NCBI GenBank assembly: GCA_031216915.1
Contig: CM062295.1
Coordinates: forward strand, 177,458,927 to 177,522,926
Length of the DNA stretch: 64,000 nucleotides
Source: Pictodentalium vernedei
Taxonomy: Eukaryota; Mollusca; Scaphopoda; Dentaliida; Dentaliidae
Direction: 5' to 3'
The notes beneath the pieces were generated by a model, which was not told where the DNA came from, made no database searches, and saw only the letters and a program-made list of their open reading frames with translations. Numbering within the stretch: the first letter of the stretch is position 1; every line of letters starts with the position of its first letter. Position numbers and translations under genes: made by a program. Below are positions 10,078 through 20,759 of the stretch, piece after piece.

Positions 10078-11850
10078 TAGATGATGATATGTGAGTGTTC
10101 TGGCCCACATCAATCATGTTGGTCCAGAAAATTTTGGGGATCCAGAAAATTGAGTTATTTTTGGAAAAACCCAAACTTTTCTGGTAAAAAAATGATTTTC
10201 TTGGAAAATGTTGGGTTTTTCCCCAACATAATTCAATATTTCCCCGAAAACCCTAGTTTTTCCCGGAAAAATGTTTAATTTTCGAACATTTCGGAACCAC
10301 TTTCAACGGAATTCGTCAAAAATGTCTAAAAAATTCCTGGTTTGACAAACCTGCTTTTTTGATAAATTTAACACTGATTTTCCCATTGTGGTGAATTTTT
10401 TCGACATGGTCCAGAATGGATTTTGCACGATTGTGACCGGTTGCAGATTAGCACTGAGATTTCCATTGGGAAAAATTCCGAAAAAAACAGTGTTTCTATT
10501 TAATTTTAAGATGGAAAAATACGCGATCGAACGTTGATTCCCACAGTAAAAGACAATGGAGCCAGTAAACTCGACCCTTGATTGCAAAAATTATATTTTC
10601 AATCTTCACTGTGGGGGTGGGGTCACGACTAGAATCGAAAAACATCAAAAGTTTCAAGAAGGTAGTTGTGTTATCTATCAAATTAAAGGTATCGACGAGT
10701 AGATTAAGAAAATTACATTTTCAATCCTCGCTGTGGGGGTGGGTTAACGACTAGAATCGAAAAACATCAAAAGTTTCAAGAAGGTAGTCGTGTGACCTAT
10801 CAAATTAAAGGTATCGACGAGTAGATTACAGAAATTATATGGTTAATCCTCGCCGTGGGTGTGAGGTCACGACCAGAACCGAAAAGCATCTTTCTTTTTA
10901 TAAAGCCAAGCATGTGATGTATCATTTTGAAGGTTTATTCAAGGAGATTACGAAAATTATATATTTCCATTTTACTTGGGGGTGGGGGCATGACCATCAG
11001 AAAATCAAAAGTTTCAAGAAGGCAGTCATGTGACCTATCAAATTAAAGGTATCGACGCGTAGATTACGAAAATTATAATATTTCCAATCCTCTCTGTGGG
11101 GGTGGCATCACGACCAGAGCCGAAAGACGTCTTCCTTTTTATAAGCCAGGCATGTGATGTACCATTTTGAAGGATTATTCAAGGAGATTACGAAAATGAT
11201 ATTTTTTCAATTTTACTTGGAGGTGAAGGCATGGCCATCAGAAAATCAAAAGTTTCAAGAAGGTAGTCATGTGACCCAGCAAATTAATTAAAGGTATCGA
11301 CGAGTAGATTACGAAAATTATATTTTCAATCCTCGCCGTGAGGTGGGGTCACAACTAGAGCTGAAAACATCTTCCTTTTTATAAAGCTACGCATGTGAAG
11401 TATCATTTTGAAAGACTCGACGAAGAGATTATGAAAATCATATTTTTTTCCTTCCTCTAGTGGTGGAGTTGAGGTCGTCTTGAAATCGAAAGTATCAAGA
11501 AGGTAGTTATGTGACATATTGAATTAAAAAACAACTTGAATCTGACGCATCATTCATTTTGATGTCTGTTCAATGCAGAAGTATGTTTCAACATTATCAG
11601 CTTACCTTTAACAGGTGGCGCTGTGAATATAATGCCTTTTCATTCAATAACTCGAATGTACATGTGTACTCTAGCATAGATTTGTCAATAAATTATAAGG
11701 TGATCTTCTGACCTGTCATGTTTCTACATTTTGAGAATGGTGTATTTCTCAGTCTAAATGTGTGTGGAAAGTTGTTTGTTTTTACAACGCTAGTTGAAAT
11801 AATTTTAGGTAGGTGGCGTTATATAAATACAGCAACAACAACAAAAAATA
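10078..11850 (+). repeat. Left inverted arm of the foldback element
   Basis: It matches the complement of 14084-15358. Shared landmarks include the block with ttcccattgtggtgaattttt (10379 onward), the 'gggggtgggg' blocks and, at the inner end, 'ggtggcgttatataaatac' beside caacaacaac (about 11812-11845). The arm carries more internal repeat units than its partner. Confidence 0.85.
10585..11520 (+). repeat. Eight ~121-bp tandem subrepeats in the left arm
   Basis: Units start near 10600, 10720, 10841, 10966, 11083, 11208, 11325 and 11450. Each has a T/C-rich opening followed by a 'gtgggggtgg'-like block. Two subtypes occur: one with 'caaaagtttcaagaaggtag' and 'ggtatcgacgagtagatta', the other with 'ttttataaagcca' and 'gatgtatcattttgaagg'. 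The right arm has only about three units, so copy number differs between arms. Confidence 0.8.
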
Positions 11851-14083
11851 CTGAATGATTCTCCTCTCTTTTTCAGTGTGTTTGCCGTGTGTCGGCGTAT
11901 GACTGAATGAACTTGAAAAAAAGCATGCACTTTCTGCTTTGTGCACTGGGATAATACAATGGGACTTTTGACTGGGGCCGATCAAAACAATTGATCAAAT
12001 ATATCGAACAAAACAACCCATTTTCTAAGTACGATTGTCGCTCTATCTAAACTTCACAACACTAATCATACAATACGGTATTGGAGCTTCAGGACCTCTT
12101 GAATATTATAAAATTGAAGATTTGTATTTCAAATTGCCTTCAACACAAATCGTAAATTCCTCCCGTCTCCATACTTGTACTATGCCACATCGAATTTGAC
12201 CTCGCCATCCCATTGGTAGACAAACCTGAATTAAAAATAAAAGGAAGGATTCCCCGTATTTTTCTGTCACAAATATAACAACCAATGGGACGTCTACTCA
12301 CTGTCAACAGCCGTGTCCGACCAAGAAAAAAAGGGAGTCGTCTATGAGAGATATATTTCACCCGTTTTAGCATTAAAAGAGAATTTTATTGGGGAAGTGG
12401 TATACCAAAGTGAAGCTTAACGTCTTGATTGTCGGATGACAAATTCATGCAACACAAGAGATTATTCATTCAAAAAAAACTTTGAGTCTTGCATGGCATG
12501 AAGTGCCGTTAAATCTCAATAACGCCTCTCCCAAGGAAGCCTGTCCCGATAATAAAGCTATACTCGACGTGTTCAGAATTCACATATGTATTACGTTATA
12601 TCTCGATGGTTTTTCACACAAGACAAACAATTACAAACTATTTTTTTGTGCTCAGAAAAAACTGTGTCAGAAATTAGTAGAGAAATCGTGTAAATTGTTC
12701 TCTGAAAATTGCATTTGCTTGCACGGTGTGTTTTCTGATTCTACATGATTGCGTTCAGGGTTCAGTTTAAAAAAACCTTGTCAAATGGTTAGGTTCAAGG
12801 GAAGTAACTCTGTAACAACTCATCTGTGCAAACAAATTAAAATTCGATTCGCCACACTAAGAAGTGCTTGCAAAACACAGTTTTTATCTTCTTTTGTTTC
12901 TTATTCGAGATTTCACTGGGGTACATTTTTTTCGTGAACTTTCGTGATAATGAGAACTTAAAATATTGTAATTGTTTTGCCATTGTTATTGAGACACATC
13001 AAGTCTTGAACCTCATGAATGTTGCAATTCTCGAACACGTGAATTTTTTGGAGGGCTAGAAAAAATAAGGATTCATCTTGGAATTGCTTTCGATGGACAG
13101 AATGAACTCGACTTTATGAAGTTGTTTCCACTTTCACACCAGCTGTCGCTTTCTGCATCACTGATGGTATCCATGATATATATGGAAGATTCTGATATAT
13201 TGGCTACCCTTTCACGTTGGGGAATGTCTCATTAAAAAAGACATACTGCAGGCTGGAATTTAAGTTGTCTTCGCAGAACTCTTGAAAATATTTCCAACCT
13301 TCCACCGTCTTCTATTCTCTTTGAGCTTTATTTTTTGCGATAAGCTGGCTATTTTGTTTAGATGAATGGTTTGAGGAGAGGCTGTTCCGTAATCAAATTG
13401 TACCAGCGTTTTTCCTGTTTTCTGTCTGTTTATATAAAATCGCATTCCAAATGTGCTCCGTGGGTCGACCCAGAATGTATTCAGTGCATTTTAAAAGTTC
13501 TATTTGTGGTCATGAATCATTCCCCATCGTATTTTGAACACATACACCCGACATCCTTCCAATGAGTCAAAAGACGAGGTGATTATTATGCGGTTCTGTA
13601 ATGTCCGACTGCTCTACTTTTTTCTGAGATCTCTATGGGAATGAGGAAGACTTTGGAAAACCACTTTCTGATTGTTTTTTTATCCATTATGACACATCTA
13701 TGTTGTCTATATTCACGAGTCTTATCGAGCATATTTCCACTTGAATTATAATAAAGATTTTAACTTTTTATTCGAATCATGCAGAGACATATCATTGAAA
13801 TAGATTGCCTTTTTGAAGTTCCTTATCACGGTATTATTCTCACAAAAAATATTTTCTTACTAATTTGTTGAGTTTTTTTTATTGATACTAAGGCAAAAAA
13901 ATAATTGTATAAACGATTCAGTATAATTTGTTGTATTTTGTTTCTTTTTTTAAAAAAAAAATAAAAGAAAAAAGAGATTGAAATGTAATTGATAACACAG
14001 CAAGTTTATTCTAAAAATGTTTTTAAAACAATCAGGTTTTTTTCTCATCTGAGAACAGTGTACTCCAATATCTAAAGTGATTC
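11851..14083. other. Unique centre of the foldback element
   Basis: AT-rich, with short ORFs of 60-90 codons on both strands. None shows a transposase motif or any family I recognise. It ends in A/T runs (13935-14000) and a poly-T tract just before the right arm. Confidence 0.6.
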
Positions 14084-15358
14084 ATTTTTTTTTTGTTGTT
14101 GCTGTATTTATATAACGCCACCTATCTTAAAATATTTCAACTCGCGTTGTGTAAACAAACAACTTTCCACACATGTTTAGACTGGGAAATACGCCACTCT
14201 CAAAATGTAGAAACGTGCCGGGTCAGAAGATCACCTTATAATTTATTGACAAATCTATGCCAGAGTACACATGTACATTCGAGTTATTGAATGAAAAGGC
14301 ATTATATTCACAGCGCCACTTGTTAAAGATAAGTGTATCTCTAATTAACATAAAAATCAAATATTGATAATGTTGAAACATACTTCCACGTTGAACAGAC
14401 ATCAAAATAAATAATGCATCAGATTCAAGTTGTTTTTTAATTTAATATGTCACAAAACTACCTTCTTGATACTTTCGATTTCAAGATGGCCTCAACCCCA
14501 TCATTACAAAATGGAAACAAATATGATTTTCGTAATCTCCTCGACGAGTCCTTCAAAATGCTACTTCACATGCCTAGCTTTATAGAAAGGAAGATGTTTT
14601 CAGTTCCAGTCGTTACCGCGAGGATTGAAAATATAATTTCCGTAATCTACCCATCGATATCTTTAATTTGATAGGTCACACGACTACCTTCTTGAAACTG
14701 TTGATGTTTTTCCATTCTAGTCGTGACCCCACCCCCACAGCGAGGATTGAAAATATACTCTTCATAATCTACGGTCGAGTTTACTGGCTCAATCTACGAA
14801 TTCACCCCAATCGAGCTGTCGTCTCTTCGCTGGGAAATCCGCGTCCCGGATCGAGTTTTTTGCTGGATCAATTTGTTTTTTACTGGACCAATTTTCGCAT
14901 TCACCTCGATCGAACCGTTGTCTTTTACTGTGGGAATCGACGTTCGATCGCGTTTTTTTCCAGCTCGAAATTTGAAAAAAAACACAGCTTTTTCGGAATT
15001 TTTCCCAATGGAAATCTCAGTGCTAATCTGCAGCTGGTCAGAATCGTGCAAAATCCATTCTGGACTATGTCGAAAAAAATCACCCCAATGGGAAAATCAG
15101 TGTTAAATTTATCAAAAAAGCAGGTTTGTCAAACCGGGAATTTTTTAGACATTTTCGACGAATTCCGTTGAAAGTGGTTCAGAAATGTTCCAATTTTAAA
15201 CATTTTCCGGGAAAAACCTAGGGTTTTCGGGGAAAAATTGAATTATTCCAAGAAAATCAAATTTTGTACCTGAAAAATTTGGGTTTTTACAAAAATAACT
15301 CAATTTTCTGGACCAATATGATTGGTGAGGTCCAGAACACTCAGATATCATCTATTAT
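14084..15358 (-). repeat. Right inverted arm of the foldback element
   Basis: Complementary to the left arm. It has about three of the 121-bp units (14480-14790) and an insert at about 14790-14930 with variant copies of 'ctggatcaatttg' and 'ctggaccaatttt' that the left arm lacks. Short ORFs in it (for example 14668-15171) are by-products of the repeat. Confidence 0.85.
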
Positions 15359-16600
15359 CAGAAGTCGATCAGGTGCTAGAAGCCATAATTAGCCTCGAAT
15401 AGATATCTGTCAACAGATATCCTTCTTGTAGAATCCCACTAGGAGGACTCCTTTTTGGAAACATCTGTGGTTATGGAATTCCTTTTTTCCGAGATGAGCA
15501 TAGGAGTCGTAAAAGGAGTCACTCGTTCGACTAATTACTGGACAGCTTATTTGCTCAATAAAACTCGAGTCGTTCGAGCAATCGGAGATAGTTAGCAAGT
15601 CTGTAGTAACTCTACAAGTCAGTGGTAATCGTACAAATCTGTAAGGGGGGGGGGGTAGAAGACTATAGTATTGGGTGACTACAGTAGGATTTGATCATAG
15701 GACAGGTGAAGATGACTATGGATAGGTCAGCAGTAGAGTTCTAAGACCTATGAAGGTGTGGGTGGTCTAGAAACCAGAAGTCGATCAAGTGCTAGGGGTC
15801 ATAACTATCCTCGAATAGATATCTGCCAACACATATTCTTCTTACGGAATACCACAAGGAGAACCCGTTTTTGAAAAACGTCTGTGGATATGGAATCCCT
15901 TTTTTCCGAGAGGAGGATAAGGGTCGTATGTGGAGTCACGTGTTCGAGTGATTACTCGACAGCTTATTTGTTAGATTTGATTCGAGTCGTTCGAGCAATA
16001 CCTGTTCAAGTCACAACTCGATACCTTATTTGCCGGATAATCGTCGTAAGAGCAAGGAGACTGTATACGGCCGTAAGTAGTAGTTGAAGCCAAGTATGAT
16101 AGTGGTATGAAATGGAACCCGTAACGGTAGTAGTGTAATGATAGGTACTGGGAGTCATAATGCCACAATTCAATAGTAATGGTACAAGGCTGCAAAAATG
16201 GTAGAACACAAAGGTAATCATAGGATAAGCAGCTGGCGTTATGGTAGAAGCCGATGGTAAGACTACCGCGAGCTGTATAGGAGCTTGAAATCCTACTCAT
16301 TGAATCCCACTCGTGGAATCTTTTTCAGGGAATCCCTATCGAATCTCTTTTTAGTTAAATGTATATAGTTATAGAATCTCTTGTTAGGAGATTAACATAA
16401 GAGTTGTAAAAGAAGTCATACATTCGCGTAATTTCTCGATAGCTTTCTTGCTCGATAAGATTCGAGTCGTTGGAACAATGCCTATTCCAGTCACAATAGC
16501 TTACTTGCTGGATAAGATTCGATCCAATCGAGCAATATCTGTTCCTGCTTGATTGTATTTCGGGTAAAAGAAACAAAAAGAACTTCGTCATACACAAGGG
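15359..16600 (+). repeat. Satellite array, ~425-bp unit (right part)
   Basis: It continues the array in the same orientation as 9465-10077. 'cagaagtcgatca' occurs at 15359 and 15775 (period 416), and 'gtattgggtgactacag' at 15667. Later units (16000-16600) become divergent but keep 'ttatttgc.ggataa' and 'gattcgagtcgtt'. A G10 run sits at about 15646-15655. Confidence 0.75.
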
Positions 16601-17714
16601 AGATAATTCTGTAAGGTAAATACAGATTATGGAAAATGAAGCTGTCTGATCGTTGGAAGTTACAGGATGGCACCTGGGGGGGGGAGCCTATTTAGACTGC
16701 TAGGTTAGTTAGAATAGCGCCTGTAATAGTAGGCAGAGATAGACTAGGTTTGGAATATAACACTGTTCCACGTTAAAGGTTCGTCCCCTATAAGACAGAA
16801 CCTCAGAACTACAAAAAAATGTATTTCATTGTTTAGAGCTGGTCAGAACGGGTCAGGAAAGCTACAAAATAGCATCACAAAGCTAAAACTGTTCCAACTT
16901 AAAGGCTCTTCTAAGCACGGGATACTCCGGAACAATCTAACGTACCCACAGGAGGCCCCTCGGTCCTACAGCACTACGCGCTACTTCTATAAATAGGATT
17001 TTGAGGGAATCCTACACGAACTAAATAGGTAGAACCCGAGGATTTTGAAGGAATCCGAGCCCAATAAACAGATATAAGTATAGGATTATGATGGAATTCG
17101 TAATAGATAAATAGGAAGTAACAACAATTCTGGGTAATTCACTCTTATACAAAGGATCGCGCCCATTATTTGAAAAAGGAGGAAAATCGAACCAATTGCG
17201 ATGATTTTTGGTGGTCTTTGATGATTTGGGAATTTGGGGTAATTGTTGAGTCTATTTGGATAATTCGATTCACTCTTATACAGAATAATGTATCTCCAGA
17301 ACACACCCACATCTTACTGTAGGTCTTTGTGGCACATAGCAACCACGTGCTAACAGAGAAACCAAGATGACCGCCTCCATTACACAAAATGGACGAAGAA
17401 AACACGTTTCATCGTAACAACACGCGTTGCGCTTTGAGGCATGGTATCACTGTGGAAATGATGTCGCAAAATGGCCGCTCACGCGGGCTACCATGGCAAT
17501 CAAACATGATGTAACTGGGTCATGCGACTAAGACGTCACACGAGATCCATCCAATAGGGCCCAATCCATCTCTCTCCTACTAGTAATGTGTTCGAACACT
17601 TGAAAATATCATAGTGTAGACGAACAATCGTGTTCAGTTTCATGAACAAAACATTGGGTCGGACAATTGCATAAAGGTTGGGTTGTTTTCTTGTCACGGC
17701 TGTAAAAACACTTC
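16601..17714. other. No feature recognised
   Basis: Non-coding; a G-run at 16675-16683 and a weak repeat of 'aattcactcttataca' (about 17136 and 17267). Nothing else supported. Confidence 0.4.
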
Positions 17715-18346
17715 AGGTTCCGCTCTACAGTTTCGTACTATTGCACAGGGGCAAAATTGTAAACATAGGGCATATGTTGAACTAAGATCATTTAAATTGG
17801 AAATATATTTTTAATATCACATATATGATTACAATAGGTTAATTGTTGGGCAACAGAATTTGAGGTTTTGGTCACAGAGTTGATGCGTAGGGATAAATTA
17901 CCAGAGGAATTATGAGAAACAGTGGCATCAAAGAATTGACTATTTTTTAAAATGTCATTTTGACACGAAGTTGTTACCAGGCATGTAACTAAAAATGAGG
18001 CGGAAACATATAATTCTTTTTCACATTTTAAAAACAGAGAGTTATATGCTCCAGGTTTAGGTAAATGGGGGAAGTGGGAAAATTCTAATTTTCAGGTTAC
18101 TGGGTCGCTAAAAATGACTGGTAATGGGAATGAAAAAAATGGCAGGTTGAAGCCTTGCATTTTACAATAAATTAGTTCACCCACATTGAGATTGTTTATT
18201 TCTACTTAGTCAAATAGTGTTATATGTGTTTAGTGGATTTTGAAAATGTAATACATTTTATTGGTTAGAAAACTAAGTTAAAGAGTATTCGCATTTGAAA
18301 AGAGTGTCATTTTTGGAAATGCCAGGAAAACTGTAGAGCGGAACCT
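17715..18346. mobile_element. Small TIR element (MITE-like), 632 bp
   Basis: Perfect 19-bp terminal inverted repeats: aggttccgctctacagttt at 17715-17733 and its complement at 18328-18346. The interior is AT-rich and non-coding. No clear target-site duplication is seen, so the superfamily stays open. Confidence 0.65.
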
Positions 18347-18591
18347 CAGCAAACGACAAAAATGCATATATTTCTATTACGGTTTGTTTTGCTTGTGTAG
18401 TTTAAAAACAATGTACAGGAAAGAGAACGAAAGTAAATTAAAGTCGAGAATTATAAATTTTCGTTCCAGTTCACAGGTGAACAGTTTTTTGTTTATCAAT
18501 TCAATTGAAATACCAGGACACGTTGCTAAACCTAATGAAAGTGTCAATGACGCTGCAGCTTAACTTGACCAAGAAGGAACTGGACTAAATA

Positions 18592-20170
18592 TACTACTCA
18601 AAGTTTGCTAAGCACCAAATATTTGACACATCATTGTGAAATTTGCTTGTGACATATTTGCGATAATTTGGTGGATTTGATTGAGGAATGTATTGAGATG
18701 GTCCCCAGTGTTTACATTAGCTCTCTTGACAGGCAAACTTTTCGTGACAGTCATGGAAAGCATGTACCCCTTGAGTTTCATGATGTAATCGTGTACTGTT
18801 TACATGTACATGACATGTGTAGGGTATTCAATCTTCATTTCAACACAAACCCTTGTGATTTAATGATTAAATATGGCAAATGCAAATGTAAGAAGACATT
18901 TGTCTGAAACAGAAATGTGGTGGGCTGTAGGGATGGTGAAGCAAGAGGCTATCCATCGCCAGGTTGGTGAACCCCTTTGTGTGCACCATACGGTGATCAC
19001 CAGAGCCTGAGCAAGATTTCAGCAGTATGGCATACCAGTAAGACGGCATGGTGGTGGCAGAGAGAGGGCAACATCTGCAGCTGAAGACCGGTTTTCGATC
19101 ATTCAGGCCCGTAGGAACCGCTTTGCCACAGCAACCCAGCTTCATAGTGACCTTCAGAATGCATCCGGGGTAAATGTTTCGACGCAGACTATCCGGGCAA
19201 GGTTGCACGAAAGTTTGTCTCCGATCGAGAAGACCATGTATTCGCATTCCGCTGTCCCAGAGCCACAGCCAGGCACGATATGAATGGGCATGGACTTCGT
19301 TGGATGGACCAGAGAAAACTGGCGACCTGTCCTTCTTACAGATGAGTCAAGGTACTGCCTAGACCACACAGATAGGCGGTCTAGGGTATGGAGAAGACCA
19401 GGAGAGTGATTCCATGCAGCCAACATTGCTGAGCATGACCGCTATGGTGGAGAGTCAATCATGGTCTGGAGCGGCATCAGCAGGGATGGACGCACAGAGC
19501 TCTGTGTCCTTGAACGTGGTACATTGACTGCACAGCGGTATATTGATGAGATTCTGGGTGTCCACGTCAGATTGTATGCATATGCAGTGGGTGATAGATT
19601 CATTCTGATGGACGACAATTCCCGCCCTCATGTTGCCCGTGCTGTCAGGGAGTACCGACAGAGGGAGGGGATTGAGCGTATGGACTGGCCAGCATAATCC
19701 CCTGACCTCAATCCAATCGAACATGTCTGGAATGAGTTGCAGCTTGCAATTTCGGCCCGTCCAGTTCAGCCAAGAATGTCCAGGAGCTTGGTGCCATACT
19801 GGTCCAAGAATGGAACAACATCCCACAAAGGACCACCAGCAACCTGATTGGGAGCATGAGAAGGCGTTGGCAAGCTGTAATTAACAGTAATGGGTCTCAT
19901 ACTCGATATTGAACCCATACCAGTTCGCTCCGTCAACTTTTTTGGCAAATTGAAAAAATTCCTCTTTTACCAATAATATCTATTTTCCATGGTTATCGTA
20001 TTTAATAGCTAAAAGATAATATCAAACACAAATAAAATCTTAATTTCGTTTCTTAAAGCATTAAAGATATAATTAAATAAAAAATATATACACTTTTCAT
20101 TACAATATTTCAACTAAAACGTAAAATAGGTAGTTGGATAAATTTTATGCTTAGGAAACTTTGAGTAGTA
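18592..20170 (+). mobile_element. Tc1-like DNA transposon, inactive
   Basis: Inverted ends read TACTACTCAAAGTTTGCTAA (18592 onward) and the near-complement ending at 20170 (one mismatch over 23 bases). Both are flanked by TA (18590-18591 and 20171-20172), the canonical Tc1/mariner target duplication. The interior carries a broken transposase. Total length is 1579 bp, typical for Tc1. Confidence 0.9.
18873..19912 (+). pseudogene. Tc1-like transposase pseudogene (DD34E type)
   Basis: Starts at ATG 18873 with an HTH-type N-terminus (RRHLSETE, then VVHHTVI-like text) and ends at TGA 19910-19912 after SHTRY. The catalytic core is recognisable in pieces: LLTDESRYCL (first Asp, about 19335), LMDDNSRPHVAR (second Asp, about 19610) and SPDLNPIEHVWNEL (Glu, about 19700). 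Several frameshifts and in-frame stops, for example at about 19008 and 19695, make it inactive. The normal protein of about 345 residues cuts and pastes the element at TA sites. Confidence 0.9.
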
Positions 20171-20204
20171 TAGAAAGATTCAGCAATGCCAAGTCATTCA
20201 CTCG

Positions 20205-20735
20205 AGTTTCTTCAGAAAAGACATCACACCAATGCTACGTTTGGAATCTGAAAAAGATCGGGTGAAGGATGGAGCCTGTTTGGTGTACTAATGGAATTGT
20301 TGACAATTTATATGTCAAATCCAAGATGGCCAGTGGCGGCCATCTTTTTTAACGGAATGCAAAAGAATTTGATAACTTCCATCTAGACTAAATACTAAAG
20401 TTACAAATAAAATTTGAAAAAGATCGGGTGAGAGGTGCGGCCTGTGCAGTCTGCTAATGGAATTGTTGATAATTTATATGCCAAATCCAAGATGGCCACT
20501 GCCGGCCATATTTTTTAACAAAATTCCGAAAAATTCGATAGCTCCCATCTAGACAGCACACCAAAGCTGCATATGAAATTTCGAAAAAGATAGGGTGAGG
20601 GATGTGTCCTGTAGGGTGTGCAAATGGGATTGTTGACAATTTATGTGTCAAATCCAAAATGGCCTCTGACAGCCATGTTTTTCAAGGAAATTCAGAAATA
20701 ATTTATAGCTCCCATCTAGACATCAAAAAAAAATC
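20205..20735 (+). repeat. 166-bp satellite, about three units (left block)
   Basis: The landmark 'ccaagatggcc...gccat' occurs near 20321, 20488 and 20655, spaced 167 bases. Each is preceded by 'ggaattgttgacaatttat' and followed by 'agctcccatctagac'. The same unit recurs at 25375-25945 in the same orientation. Confidence 0.8.
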
Positions 20736-20759
20736 AAAATTACATTACCGGTAAGGAAA

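Larger units (their letters stand above)
10078..15358. mobile_element. Long-TIR foldback element, 5.3 kb, inserted in satellite DNA
   Basis: The ends are inverted copies: the left end starts TAGATGATGATATGTGAG and the right end finishes with its near complement (about 15340-15355). The flanks are CAGAAG at 10072-10077 and again at 15359-15364. The uninterrupted satellite unit at 15775-15780 contains a single CAGAAG followed by tcgatca, so the element split a unit and probably left a 6-bp target duplication. Arms are about 1.77 kb (left) and 1.28 kb (right) around a 2.2-kb centre. No transposase is visible, so it is probably non-autonomous; Galileo-like foldback elements are a structural comparison only. 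Confidence 0.85.

Noticed and set aside
14668-15171. 167-codon + strand ORF in the right arm of the foldback element
   Set aside because: The same text read in the left arm is not conserved as protein, and the sequence is explained by the inverted repeat.
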